Program-made: the position numbers and the translations under genes
Shown here: piece after piece, positions 1-12,283 of the stretch
Numbering within the stretch: position 1 is the first letter of the stretch
Layout: each line of letters opens with the position of its first letter
Notes under the pieces: model-generated
What the model was told of the DNA's origin: nothing
What the model saw: the letters and a program-made list of their open reading frames with translations, nothing else
The model's database searches: none
Assembly (NCBI GenBank): GCA_037501455.1
Contig: CM074858.1
Location: 89,998,501-90,062,500, forward strand
Length of the DNA: 64,000 nt
Origin: Lantana camara
Lineage: Eukaryota; Streptophyta; Magnoliopsida; Lamiales; Verbenaceae
Reading direction: 5' to 3'

Positions 1-2256
1 CTGTTAGGAGTAGTACCCTTGAAGCCAACTCGTAATGTCCGCTTTTATCTATTTCCTTGTAAAACGCAAACAATCTTTGAATAATGACAAATGATTTGAT
101 TAAAGGCAATCACTTTTTTATGTGTGCTCTTGTATGTTTTTGGTGTTTAATTTATGTGCACATGTATTAGAACTCCCTAGTCTATAAAGCTTTTAGGGTT
201 TAGAAATTATGGAATAATGACACATGAAACAAACCTTAATCTAAACTTGATTAGAAATTACTCCAAGTTGATGAGTCCAACAAACAATGGGAGTGTTGAT
301 TAGACTCGATTGAGACTTGCTTGTGGGATTGCGTCTTTGAGAAGGAATCATCCTGTTTCATGGGATGACAAAGTGCTTAGTGAATGCATACACAATACAC
401 GAGGGTGCTCATTAATAGAATGAGAACACTGAGGTGTCACGCGTGAGAACATTTCTAAACGAGAAAGGAAGTTTCCATTTCAAGAAATAGAAACTTCCAG
501 ATTAGGAAATATCTCACAAGTCAATGACGTGTTCCATTAATCCTTAGACTTGAGATTCCATAGTTGTCATATGTGAGTTAACTATGCAATCTTAGATATA
601 GGTCTAAAAGGGTGTCGCTCGAGACGTTCGAATTATGGCTTATATCGGGATTGTAAAATTTACACGTGAAGGCATGTGGGAATCAATAAAGGTCCCACAC
701 TTGCCTAGAGAGAGAAGATCTCTTATTGCATAAGTTGTTCGTATTCCATATTGTAGTCCTTGGCCAAGGCAGTTAGATCAAGATCAAGAAAGAAGTTTCT
801 TGGATTGAGATCAAATCGATACGAAATAAACTTAGTTTTAAGATTAATATTATTAGGGTTCTATTTATTCTCGTGCCCTAGATATTAATTGAGAGATAGA
901 ATCAGTAGGAGGATCGTATTTCGTAAGTTGTCATTTACTGAAAAGTTCTTTCGAGTAATTCGTTATTCGGCTAGGAGTCACACACCTGTTGCTAGACTAT
1001 GGTTGTGTGATCGATGATGTAACATCCCGCTCGTCCGGCCGTACAGGTATGTCGTTTCGAGAGTGTTACGTGCACATTTAATTTATTTATTTATGCATTT
1101 CTATTTTTATTAAATTGTTTATGTGTTTAATTGATTTTTTGAATGAATTAATTGCTACGTTTAATTTGTATTTGATCGTTTTGCCCCGTTTGATTCCCCT
1201 TTTGATCCGTTTGACCCCATATTTGTTCCTAATTATGTGACTACATGACATGCATGAAATATGTGTGTTATGAACTTGTTTACGTGGTCTTTTTACGTTT
1301 TTGAACTTGTTTGTTGTGGTCACGGACCATTTTTATGATTTAAGGGACTCAAGGGCCTAACTCGTTTTAGCGTACCTTAGGTTCCGGAAGGCGTAACTTG
1401 AGATCAGTAATTTGGATTTGAATTCCCAAAGTGGCGATGGACTCATAACAAAGATTGGAAGCTAGAGAACTTAGTCTCATATTTTTCTAAGCCCGTTTGA
1501 CCCCCGAATTTTGCCCGAACTGAGCCCCGTGTGACTGATTTGCCACCCTCGCCCGTTTTGCTTATATCTGACCTGTTACTTAACCAAATTGACCCGTATT
1601 TAAACCCATTTAACCCTTATTCAATCCCCTATCACTCTTTCCAACCCTCATTTTGGTTCAACCTAGGGAGAAGAAAGAAAGAAGCAGAAAACGAGAGAGA
1701 GAGAAGGGCTGCCACTATTCAAGTCTTGCGTTTTTGAGCTCATTCGACCTCCGTTCTTCGTCAAATTCAAAAGGTAAGTCCATTTTTGTAGCCTCCATCT
1801 CTTTTACTTTCTTTTAAGTCTAATTTTGTCCATTTTCATCCACTTTTGAGCATGTTTTGGGGATAGTATGTGAATAGTAAGGGTTAATGGTATATTTGAT
1901 GAGTTCTTGCATTTCTTTGGATCATTTCTTGAATTGATGAATGATACATGATCTCTAGAACTTCTTATATGTGAATATGATCTGAATTTTCAGGGAAATT
2001 TGCTGAAAATTAAACCACCATTAATGAACTTTCATGAAACTTGAGCTTCAAGATGATAATTGATCTCTTGCATTAAATCTTGTTGCATCCTTGTTTGTTG
2101 CGTGTTCAGCTGTTGTTTTGTGTTGGTTTTTACTGACATTTCATGCTCCTTTCTTGCCTGGAGCTGCTGCTGTTGTGGTGCTGCTTTGAAGACGACGAAC
2201 AGGGGAAGGAAAGGCTTTTTCAGTAACTGCACAGCGATGTCGCGGCCTTTTTTCTT

Positions 2257-2363
2257 GGTCGCGGCTGCGACCCATTTTTGGCCCAGTTTCGAGTTGGCTG
2301 CTGCTGGTGGTGGTGGTCATGGCTGCGACCAATTTATGCCTATTTTTTGGTACGGCCGCGACC
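2257..2363. repeat. inverted-repeat cluster in solo LTR E
   Basis: Three near-palindromes lie in about 107 bp: GGTCGCGGCTGCGACC (2257-2272), GGTCATGGCTGCGACC (2315-2330) and GGTACGGCCGCGACC (2349-2363). Each can form a stem of about 6 bp with a GGCN-like centre and is followed by an ATTT-rich tail. The cluster lies about 38-42 percent of the way along the LTR, like the clusters of the other LTR families in this window. Confidence 0.75.
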
Positions 2364-2897
2364 CCATTTTGAGGGACTTTCGAGTTATACTTCGCCGGTT
2401 GTTTCGTTTCGTCGTTCGTTTGCATTTTGCTTGATTTTCTTGCTTCTTTCTCACCTGTTATGTATTATTAACTTCATGTATTATGTATTACATGTTTCAT
2501 TATGAATTTATTACGTGATTTCGGTGATTTTGTACGCATTCTATGACAAGATATGTCATATATGTTCTCTTACATGCATGCATGACTTCATACTTCGTTT
2601 ATTTGCCTGGCATATTATTTCTTTGCTCCTTTTATGATATATATGCTTTGTTAACGTGCTATATAACGTGTTATGCTCATCATATGAAATTTATGGATTC
2701 ATTTGATGTGGTATATGAGAATTATGATTTAATTTGAACTTGTATGCGTTGAATGCTACTTCGTTGCATTTCATATGCATCATTTGCATTTATACGCATT
2801 TGTCGAGCGTCTAATTAGTTCATGTTAAGTCTAAGTGTGTCTTTTGCCCTTTGATTTGTTCAAAGGTTCGTCTCTTGGGAAAGGAGATAGTCCTTTA

Positions 2898-4668
2898 TGT
2901 AGCACCCCGGACACGTGGAGGTACCACACCCCCGCACTATAGGTCAATCCACATACGAAATGGCCAATCCGTACATGAACCAACCTATAGCGAACGGGTG
3001 ACAATGCAATACAAGACAAGCTAGGCGGGATACTCGAACACTCGACATAATAAAGCGGAAGCATAAACAGGACATTATCAACTATTTCTATTTATCCAAT
3101 CCTGACATTTCTCATCTTCCAAGTAAAATATATTCTAGCTTACATATCAATACATTATCATCTCCTAAAATAAATAATAACATATAATCGTAAACATTAT
3201 TTTTCTCGAACAACAATAAACAATCAAATAAATGCACCGTGTTTGACTCAACTCTAACAACTGGACTCGACTCACTTCCCGCCTAGCACGTACCTGCAAT
3301 AACCTGAAAGGTGGAGGTGTCAGTCTGTGAAGACCGAGTGAGGGGTTTAAATACATATTAGCTCAGATAACATGCAAGTCATATTCTCGGGTAAAGATTT
3401 ATAAAAGATAAATATACCAGTTCAATAATAATATAGCTTCGCCCGAGAATACAACTATCAATATTAAATACTTGTTCTTTCATGCAATCGATACATGGCT
3501 TGCTTGTAACACGATAGGGTTTGTTCCTCCTGTGGTTGGACGGACAACCACCAGCTCTAAGACCAATCCAGCGCCCTCTCTAAGGAGAACCTGGCCAGGA
3601 GAACGCAGGTACACGATAGGGCTTTGTTCTTCTTGTGGTTGGACAGACAACCACCAGCCCGAAGACCAGCCCAGCGCCCTCACTAAGGAGGACCTGGCCA
3701 AGAGAACACACGTACACGATAGGGTATTGTTCTTCCTGTGGTTGGACGGACAACCACCAGCCCGAAGACCAGCCCAACACCCTCACTAAGGAGAGCCTGG
3801 CCAGGAGAACGCACGTACTTGCTTTCATGAACATGGCATGCTTGATTCGTGAACACTAACATAACCTACTTGCTTAATTCATGAACAATAACATAACTTG
3901 AAAGGATAAGTGTTTTCATGAAATTATAATATAAATACCTTTGGCCAAAAATCACGTAAAGGTTATACGGGTTCTATATATAACTAGAAATTAAACCTCA
4001 CCTGACAGGCGACACACGACTCGTGAATGCGTAAACGTGCTCATGATCCACAATCTCCGCCCTGGAGAATAACTTGAATGAGAAATAATGGAAGAAGATG
4101 ATGAAAATGGATGATTTAGCTCCCATAACTCCTAATTCCTTCATGACCATGACTTGAAAGGATGAAATCTCCCTTTTCCTCCTTGGGGTTTGGCTCGGTA
4201 GAAAGGAGCAAAAATGGATGATGATTCTTGATGAATGAAAAATGATGATTGTGGAAGAGATGCAAATAACGATATATTTGGGAGAAAAATGGAATATTTA
4301 TGATCAAATCCCTAAAGTTCTATAAGTTATGCAATTGAGGATACAAGGTTTGGAAAATGATCAATCTAGTCCTCAATGGTTTTCATGCAATTTGGTCCTC
4401 TAATTTATGTAAATGAACAATTAAGGACAATTATGCAAATTATACAATTTGGACAATTAATTCATGTAGCAATTAAATTCCATTCATACAAGAATTCTCA
4501 AAATGAAATGAATATCATATAATTTTCACGTAATCATGTTGAACACAATTGATAGAAATTAATATAACACATATAAATTAAATAAACGAAAATAATAAAA
4601 TAAAGTCCTAACGCTCGAAACCCACACGTGTCGAGCGTACCTGACTGTCTGAAAATCGGGGCGTTACA
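2898..4668 (-). repeat. 3' LTR of element A
   Basis: Reads TGTAACGCCCCGATTTTCAG on the minus strand from 4668 and ends GGGGTGCTACA at 2898; 1771 bp. It matches 7783-9554 with scattered substitutions. It holds a threefold tandem repeat (3510-3817) and a CAGTC...GACYG hairpin box at about 3318-3345. Confidence 0.9.
3510..3817. repeat. 102/103-bp tandem repeat, three copies, in A LTR
   Basis: Units start at CACGATAGGG at 3510, 3612 and 3715, giving periods of 102 and 103 bp. Each contains GGTTGGACGGACAACC (or the variant GGTTGGACAGACAACC), a GGTTG/CAACC inverted repeat. The same array is in the other LTR at 8395-8702. Overlapping ORFs here on both strands are a by-product of the repeat and show no sign of coding function. 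Confidence 0.9.
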
Positions 4669-4704
4669 ACTCTCTCCCCCTTAAGAGAATCCGTCCTCGG
4701 ATTC
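4669..4704 (-). promoter_or_regulatory. polypurine tract and adjacent hairpin of element A
   Basis: Minus strand reads CTTAAGGGGGAGAGAG just upstream of the 3' LTR, the priming site for plus-strand DNA. Directly upstream in the sense direction is a hairpin (4687-4704): GAATCCG, loop AGGA, CGGATTC. Confidence 0.8.
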
Positions 4705-4910
4705 CTTGTCCTGAATTCCTGGAATTTAATTGGCTCTTACATGTTCATCCCACGCGGGTTAGCTACTTCCCGTCAGGGATTAGTTTGAAAGAGGTCTTCG
4801 ATCCACCATATCATCTCATGTGTGAATTCACGACCCTCAACTTTCCGGAACCTAACACTCAAAAAAAAATCTAACCTTCCACTAAAACAAGTTGCCACGT
4901 AATTAAAATA

Positions 4911-5017
4911 GCGAGAGTGCCCCGGCCCTCAAACAATCAACGAGAGAACCCCGCCTCTCGAGCAAGTAACAAGAGGACCCCGTCTCTTGACAACCCTGAG
5001 AGAATCCCCGTCTATCA
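4911..5017. repeat. stem-loop array in element A internal region
   Basis: Units about 28 bp apart with a CCCCG loop. Stems: CGAGAG/CTCTCG (4941-4960), CAAGAGG/TCTCTTG (4970-4989, one G-T pair) and TGAGAGA/TCTATCA (4997-5017, one mismatch). A degenerate unit precedes them at about 4911. It is homologous to the six-unit array of J at 53522-53684. Confidence 0.8.
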
Positions 5018-7759
5018 CGCACACGAATAAAATTCAAGCAAGCACTTAGACAAATATTAACACTTACCACACAAGGATCAAGTAAAATTATCATTTATGC
5101 AATTAATTGTTCACATTACAATTAATAATAAACAAGGAATCATATACAAGAATAATAATAATAAAATAATAATCAACAATTATTAACAAACAAGGATTCA
5201 TGTATAGAAATAGCAAGATAATGATAATGAGAAAATAATAATGCACGTGATATGCATGATTAAGTGTACTGTTCACCGAAGATTGAAATTCTGGAACTGA
5301 ATTAATTCGGTTGAACACTTGATTCTTTAGTTGAGATTTTCCCGCTTTGCACCACTACGGTTCGATATTCCCATTTCTGATAACCATCTTTGCCCTTGTG
5401 CTATTTTCTGACATAATCCGTAAATCATTATTAATCACCACGTCTTTATACCCGTTTGAATCTCAGATTCACCGGTTGAACTATTCCTAGGCCGATTCCC
5501 ACACTCGCTTCCAGACTTTGAATACTGAGTGTAACCCTGAGTTTCTGGTCATAGAGTGGGTGTATATTTAAGCTTCAGAGTCTGGCTTGATGCTTCAAGC
5601 AACTTCTTATCCGATAAACAGAGAGAACCGGTTTTACCATTTTCTCGACCTTCGTAATCGGAGTGAAGCATTTTCCCGAAGCAAAGATCTTAAACTCTTT
5701 ATTTGAAATCCGAACGTTGAGCTCTTATTCTCTTAGTAAATGGAAAGGCGGATATTTGCTATCGAGGGATCAAGGTCGTCATACCGTGAGAGTAATTCAG
5801 CAAGCACACTTGCATAGATGCCGAAGAAATCAAGTCCTAGTGAAACGTCTTCCATTTGATCCCTGAAATTTGATGACATACCTACCAACTCTGCGAAATA
5901 TCTTGAAAGAGAGGATCAATCAATCTTCTATCTTTCTGAAGTGTTTATGGTAGACTGGTATATTTATGAAGGCGACCGCAACAGCACGGATGAGAGCACT
6001 GTGTGCCATCACAGGCATCTCTAGGGTATAAGTAATAACTTCGTAAGAAAACTCTTGTCAGAGTTAACCTACTAAACTAAAGATTGCTTCCGAGTATTAC
6101 CCAACTGAATCCTTTCTATTTACTGAGTCAAATGATATCCTGAGACTATCGGAGAACTGCGGACGGTGTACTCACTTTCTGGAAAACAGTGACAGGACAA
6201 AAGTACCGTCGACGAAGGGACTTTTCTTGGTATGAGCGGGAGAAAAGTTTAGATTATTGACAACTTCTTTCACATGGTTCTGATAGAGGTTTCCAGGACG
6301 AATTAATTCCCTGAAAATTCCCAACTTCCTCGAGTTTGTCTTACTTCACTTAATCTTATTTTCAGGCCAACTCTCCCCCTTAAGAAAATAGAAATTTTCT
6401 TATTCTCTAAATTTATTCTGTCTTTTTCCCACTTGCAAGCTTCTCTGCTGACTCCATTCCCGTAACCTTTTCCTTGTTCCACTGGTCGTTAATCAAGATG
6501 TTGATTGATGATTCCTTTCTAATTCTTTCTGTTATCAACATACTCAACTTGAAGCTCCCTGACTGTCACCACTTTGATTTGATATTAAAATTCTTCAACA
6601 TCCTACACCCCTTCTGCTATTCATGAAAATGCCATATCCTGTATTTACCATCTACTGCTTCTAAAGTTGATATTTGTCAAGTTAGCACCTTGATCCAAAG
6701 CAAGAAAAGTTCTTTCTCCTACCCTTACTGAATCCCCAAAATGCTGATTAATTTCTGAAGGTTGAAAGACCCGCTGAACCTTTATCTTCTTAGACTTATC
6801 AACCTTTCCCCGTTCCAAATTTTCCAAATCTCTATCATACCTGTTCTTGCTAAATCCTGGACTAATAAATTCTCACAATCCCAAACATTTCTAAGCTTCA
6901 AGCAAAATCAACTGACCCGGTTCACAACCTGATACCCAATGATTCAGAATCTCTTTCTTTAAATTCAAGTTGGTAGAAATAGAGGCAAGGATTGTGCAGA
7001 GCATAGGAGAAACCTATTAATCGACAAACACTAAATAATGCATGATAGTTAAAGTGACAATGCACGTAGCAACCTACCAACAATTTAAATACCACATGTT
7101 GGAACATTTATATTGATTTACAGAATTACTCCTAAACAAAGAAAATTAAATATTTCAACTAATTCAAACATATTTTTAATTCATCAAGTAGATAATCTCA
7201 ATAATATTCATAACGATATTTTATAATGAGAAGCAATTTAATTAACAATTATGATGCACGTGCTTATGAATGCATTGAAGAACCTGGCACCGTAGAAATG
7301 TTAGACTCGATTCCAGCGTCCATTCCTTGTTGGCCAAATTGCAACTTTAGCCCAAGCAATTGATCAGCCTCTTTAATCTTCAAAATCCCCGACCTTGGTT
7401 TATATATTTCCCGAAACCTTGTCACTCACAACTCAATTGAAACTCAATGCATGCGGATAAGACGTGCTCATGTCATATAATTGTCACATAATTAGTATCG
7501 ATAACGAGAATTTAATATAAAATGCGACAAGTAATTCATCAATACTTAAACTAAACACGTTGATCATATAAAATTCAATCAAGTTGAAGCCAACTAATCA
7601 ACAATAGCAAACAATTATCGATAAGATGCTCAAGTTATTCAAGAATTCAAGTAGACAATTAATTTCAAATAAATTGCAAGACTCTCAGATTATCAAGTAA
7701 TTCCTATGTCGTACGACCTAGACTTGACTCGACACGACACTAGAACCTCGGTTTTGCAA

Positions 7760-7775
7760 CCGGGCTCTGATACCA
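7760..7775 (-). promoter_or_regulatory. primer binding site of element A (tRNA-iMet)
   Basis: Minus strand TGGTATCAGAGCCCGG, complementary to the 3' end of plant initiator tRNA-Met, 7 nt from the inner edge of the 5' LTR. Confidence 0.9.
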
Positions 7776-7782
7776 CCTTAGA

Positions 7783-9554
7783 TGTAGCACCCCGGACACA
7801 TGGAGGTACCACACCCCCGCACTATAGGTCAATCCACATACGAAATGGCCAATCCGTACATAAACCAACCTATAGCTAACGGGTGACAATGCAATACAAG
7901 ACAAGCTAGGCGGGATACTCGAACACGCGGCATAATAAAGCGGAAGCATAAACAGGACATTATCAACTATTTCTATTTATCCAATCCTGACATTTCTCAT
8001 CTTCCAAGTAAAATATATTCTAGCTTACATATCAATACATTATCATCTCCTAAAATAAATAATAACATATAATCGTAAACATGATTTTTCTCGAACAACA
8101 ATAAACAATCAAATAAATGCACCGTGTTTGACTCAACTCTAACAACTGGACTCGACTCACTTCCCGCCTAGCACGTACCTGCAATAACCTGAAAGGTGGA
8201 GGTGTCAGTCTGTGAAGACCGAGTGAGGGGTTTAAATACATATTAGCGCAGATAACATGCAAGTCATATTCTCGGGTAAAGATTTATAAAAGATAAATAT
8301 ACCAGTTCAATAATAATATAGCTTCGCCCGAGAATACAACTATCAATATTAAATACTTGTTCTTTCATGCAATCGATACATGGCTTGCTTGTAACACGAT
8401 AGGGTTTGTTCCTCCTGTGGTTGGACGGACAACCGCCAGGTCTAAGACCAGTCCAGCGCCCTCTCTAAGGAGAACCTGGCCAGGAGAACGCAGGTACACG
8501 ATAGGGCTTTGTTCTTCTTGTGGTTGGACGGACAACCACCAGCCCGAAGACCAGCCCAGCGCCCTCACTAAGGAGGACCTGGCCAAGAGAACACACGTAC
8601 ACGATAGGGTATTGTTCTTCCTGTGGTTGGACGGACAACCACCAGCCCGAAGACCAGCCCAGCACCCTCACTAAGGAGAGCCTGGCCAGGAGAACGCACG
8701 TACTTGCTTTCATGACCATGACATGCTTGATTCGTGAACACTAACATAACCTACTTGCTTAATTCATGAACAATAACATAACTTGAAAGGATAAGTGTTT
8801 TCATGAAATTATAATATAAATACCTTTGGCCAAAAATCACGTAAAGGTTATACGGGGTTCTATATATAACTGGAAATTAAACCTCACCTGACAGGCGACA
8901 CACGACTCGTGAATGCGTGAACGTGCTCATGATCCACAATCTCTGCCCTGGAGAATAACTTGAATGAGAAATAATGGAAGAAGATGATGAAAATGGATGA
9001 TTTAGCTCCCATAACTCCTAATTCCTTCATGACCATGACTTGAAAGGATGAAATCTCCCTTTTCCTCCTTGGGGTTTGGCTCGGTAGAAAGGAGCAAAAA
9101 TGGATGATGATTCTTGATGAATGAAAAATGATGATTGTGGAAGAGATGCAAATAACGATATATTTGGGAGAAAAATGGAATATTTATGATCAAATCCCTA
9201 AAGTTCTATAAGTTATGCAATTGAGGATACAAGGTTTGGAAAATGATCAATCTAGTCCTCAATGGTTTTCATGCAATTTGGTCCTCTAATTTATGTAAAT
9301 GAACAATTAAGGACAATTATGCAAATTATACAATTTGGACAATTAATTCATGTAGCAATTAAATTCCATTCATACAAGAATTCTCAAAATGAAATGAATA
9401 TCATATAATTTTCACGTAATCATGTTGAACACAATTGATAGAAATTAATATAACACATATAAATTAAATAAACGAAAATAATAAAATAAAGTCCTAAAGC
9501 TCGAAACCCACACGTGTCGAGCGTACCTGACTGTCTGAAAATCGGGGCGTTATA
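7783..9554 (-). repeat. 5' LTR of element A
   Basis: 1772 bp, matching 2898-4668. It ends GCGTTATA at 9554 where the partner has GCGTTACA, so the terminal TG of the sense strand has decayed to TA. It holds the same three-copy 102/103-bp tandem repeat at 8395-8702 and the hairpin box at about 8203-8230. Confidence 0.9.
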
Positions 9555-11055
9555 CTTTAGGTCTCTTTTGGTCCGTTTCGCTCGGTTAGGTTGACAAGGT
9601 GAGGTTTTCTTTCTTGTAGTTATTATGACCTACAACCCTAAATGTGTTTTAAGCCCGCATGTGACCTACGTATGTATATATGTTTTTAGATTTATGTTTG
9701 ATATGTATTTTATGGGAATTGGCCCGTTTGTTATGAAACGTTTGAAAAATGCTTTTATATATACGTAAGTTATTTTAGTTTGTCCGTTTTGAAAAGGATT
9801 GGTGTGTGTGTTTTGAAATAGCGAGTTATGACTTTGAAAGATAAGTCTGAATTTTGAAAATTGTGAATTTTGAATTATGTAAGTTGGAACTGGGCCCTGG
9901 AGATTTGTGCAAAGGAGCCCCGGGACGGTGTTGGGTCGTCGGGTCAGTCCCGAGTATAGTCTCCACACTTTAAGGATCAGCCCTGAACCCACCAGGAGGT
10001 TTGGTGGGGGATGGAATCCTCGAGCGTGAGCGTCATGAAACTCACGACCCATACAGTATGAACAGATGGTTGGGCTCGCGCAACCCTTCCATCACCTGGA
10101 GAAGAGGTATGTATGTTTGATTTTGTTTTCGTTTGAATTTTGAATTATGTTTTGATTTTTGAACGGAGTTAGGTGGTCTGAAACTCGTACTCGCCGAGTT
10201 ATGTGATTTTGATTATGAACTTGATTCGTGAAACAGGAGTGGACTTCTAATTAATAAAATTGTTTAATTTTGGTCTTCGGCCTTAAACTCATTTTCCATA
10301 TAAATAGTATCACGGGATAAAATATTTTAGAATGCAAAAACCACGCCCCGGTTCATGAATCTTCTTACTTTGAATATGCTTTGCTCTTATGTATATGTGC
10401 GTGTGAGTGTGTTAGCCCGCTCACCAGTCTTTAGGACTGATCCCTCTTCGTTTTTTTTCCCCCTTTTCTTCTGAGTTACAGGTGTTCGTTTGGGAGTTTG
10501 AGCTAGGCGGCAGTCGTCTTTTGAGTCTTTGGTTTTAGTAGCGAGTCTCAAGCATTTTGTTTAGCTTGCTCTTGTATTTTGAACTTCTGAACTCATGTTT
10601 ATGAATTAGACCTCGAATTTTGGAACTTGTATGATTTGTTTGACCCGGGATGGGCATGTTATGTAAATTCTATTTATATGTTGAGCATGTATAAGTGCTT
10701 ATCTTTGAATCTTGGTGTTTCCGCGTTTGATATTCGTTCTTTTGCGCACTCCGTATTAGGGTCTGGACCACCTAGCCTAGGAGAGATTTTGTTCATCACC
10801 CGTTCACTGTAGCTTGATGCGTGTGCTGAGTCTCTATTTCGTCACACGTGTCGGGTTATGGTGCGGGGGATGTAGCACTCAGCGCTCTGGGGTGCTACAG
10901 GTGAGATAATTAATTAATAAGGGTATTAATTAGTTAGGTTTACTGCTAATCAAATAATGAACATACAGAGCCACACATAAAATCCCAGTCACGACGGTAT
11001 AGGCTCGATCGATTAATTGAATTGATTGAACCGACTAATTGTAACCGGATGGGGT

Positions 11056-11113
11056 CACACGTGCATGACACGTGTGGAGTAGTATCACACGTGCGACATG
11101 TGTCACACATGTG
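11056..11113. promoter_or_regulatory. cluster of CACGTG-type motifs in copia-like LTR
   Basis: Repeated ACACGTG and CACGTGT cores within about 60 bp (TCACACGTGCATGACACGTG and following). G-box cores are common plant bZIP/bHLH sites. Their presence is seen; activity is not known. Confidence 0.45.
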
Positions 11114-11703
11114 TTAGTGTTTTAAGTAATTTTATGGTATAATTAATTTTGGATTTTGATTAATTAGGAATTAATTATAAAGCCCAATCCGGAATAAAGG
11201 AGTCCAATAAACAATTAATTATGAATTAATTATTGATTGGAAAATTGCATTATCTTTTCCTAACAGAAAAGAATCGTAAACTTTTCTTATTTAGATAAAA
11301 GGAGAGAGAACTCTCTCATTCTTCTTAGACCGACATTCAAGAAGTGCCTTGAATTCTCTCAATTCTAGACATACTAAAAGTCAGTTCTTGAGAAAAGAAC
11401 AAACCCTAGCCTATACACAAAATACAGAACTACCATTCTCCCTATTTTGATCGAGGTGGGTGTAGATAATTCTGGAGGGCTTCTACATTAGAGTCTTGAA
11501 AAAGAAGGAAGAACCATCCAACGGAGTGGATTCATGCCGCTTGAAGGTTGTTCGATATAGGCGATCGAACATCTCAAGAAAGAATTAAACTTAACCGTAA
11601 GTTTGGAATCCCCTAATCTTTTAGAGTAGAAATTGCAAGTTCCCGGTCCCTTGTTCGGAAAATTTTTTAAATTTCCGCTACTTTACTCTCGTGTTATCCA
11701 ACA

Positions 11704-11908
11704 TAAACCACAAACCATATTGCATCTAGATCTGAGGGTCTACGGATTAAGGAAGTCAATAACTGGGAGGAACAGATGCAAGATCTGGGAAAAGTCGTGG
11801 AAGATCTGAAGAGGAACATGCAAGGCCCTATGCAAGAGAAGAAAGGAAGCCCCTTTTTGTAAGATGTGTTGGAAAAGGATCTCCCATATAACTTTGGATC
11901 CATCCAAG
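11704..11908 (+). pseudogene. Tat-type gypsy gag fragment, N-terminal side
   Basis: In the frame ending ...atc caa g, the translation contains QMQDLGKVVEDLKRNMQG, then KKGSPFL, a stop, and DVLEKDLPYNFGSIQ. This matches the style of the gag segment before the capsid-like domain in Tat-lineage gypsy elements (coiled region followed by SPF...LP..F). It starts right after the copia-like LTR and is cut at 11908 by element B. The frame resumes at 24946 as QVTNYDGTGDPLEHISKF, so both fragments come from one gene. There is an in-frame TAA after SPFL. The rest of this element is not in the window. Confidence 0.7.
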
Positions 11909-12131
11909 TGTAACACCCCGTGTTTTCGTACCAGGTACGCTCGCCACACGTGTGCGTTTGAGTGTTAGAATTGTTGCATTCTTTAGGATTTTGTGTCTAA
12001 TTGATTTATGTGATTAATCTCCAAATTGTCTATGTGATTATTTTAATTGTAATTTCATTTTAATTCTATTTCATTTCATTTCATTTTTCATTATTCTAAC
12101 ATATGCATATTTCATACATTCATATTATAAC

Positions 12132-12162
<31 letters not shown>

Positions 12163-12252
12163 CTTTACACTTATACCAAATTTCATAAGATTAACATTTC
12201 AAATATTTCAAGCATTTTCATGAAACATGTATTTACATATATGTATATATAC

Positions 12253-12283
<31 letters not shown>

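Larger units (their letters stand above)
4669..7782 (-). other. non-coding internal region of element A
   Basis: This 3114-bp stretch has only short ORFs (60-71 codons) on both strands, and none resembles a retroelement domain. It begins, in the 3'-to-5' sense, with the polypurine tract, a hairpin and a degenerate stem-loop array (4911-5017). Scattered AT-rich tracts (5100-5260, 7120-7260) make up part of the rest. The same layout is seen in the internal region of J (53463-56464), so the two are diverged members of one non-coding lineage. I see no promoter-like or coding feature between about 5340 and 7740. Confidence 0.75.
2898..9554 (-). mobile_element. non-autonomous LTR retrotransposon A (LARD-like)
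   Basis: Complete element read on the minus strand. The 5' LTR is 7783-9554, the internal region 4669-7782 and the 3' LTR 2898-4668. The two LTRs are highly similar. The 5-bp target duplication CTTTA is exact (2893-2897 and 9555-9559). The tRNA-Met primer site (7760-7775) and a polypurine tract (4669-4686, minus strand) fix the orientation. The 3.1-kb internal region encodes no recognisable gag, protease, RT, RNase H or integrase, which fits the large retrotransposon derivative (LARD) class. Its internal region shares blocks with the tandem element J at the right end of the window. It inserted into solo LTR E. Confidence 0.9.
1018..10899 (+). mobile_element. Tekay-type solo LTR (E), split by LARD element A
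   Basis: Starts TGTAACATCCCGCTCG at 1018 and ends GGGGTGCTACA at 10899. Flanks are GATGA (1013-1017) and GGTGA (10900-10904), a 5-bp duplication with one mismatch. Without element A it is about 3.2 kb. No internal domain is present, so it is a solo LTR left by LTR-LTR recombination. It shares the core boxes of the other Tekay LTRs here: CCAGTC/GACTG hairpin at about 10424-10439, AGCTAGGCGG near 10501 and GTGCGGGGGATGT at 10861. A cluster of inverted repeats lies at 2257-2363. Short ORFs at 1087-2737 overlap on both strands and look random. Confidence 0.85.
2..11703 (+). mobile_element. copia-like solo LTR, split by nested insertions
   Basis: Outermost unit on the left. It begins TGTTAGGAGTAGTACCC at base 2 and ends ...GTGTTATCCAACA at 11703. 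It is present as two pieces, 2-1017 and 10905-11703, about 1.8 kb in all, separated by a Tekay-type solo LTR. The right piece has the usual look of a copia LTR, with an AG-rich leader (GGAGAGAGAACTCTCTC near 11301) and a TTTCCGCTACTTTACTCTCG 3' end. The base before it (c at 1) matches the last base of the following TAAAC (11704-11708), as a 5-bp duplication would require, but the rest lies outside the window. It sits inside a Tat-type gag reading frame. No ORF belongs to it. The copia label rests on LTR-end style only and is tentative; the solo state is firmer because gag sequence follows directly. Confidence 0.65.

Noticed and set aside
3472..3834. ORFs on both strands across the 102-bp repeats
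   Set aside because: Open frames arise from repetition of a stop-poor unit; they occur antisense to each other, in a non-coding LTR, with no protein motif.
5663..7107. Short ORFs in A internal region as possible gag
   Set aside because: Sixty to seventy codons, mixed strands, no capsid or zinc-knuckle motif.
7760..7775. Possible tRNA genes at the TGGTATCAGAGC sites
   Set aside because: Only the 3' end complement of tRNA-Met is present, next to LTRs; these are primer binding sites, not tRNA genes.
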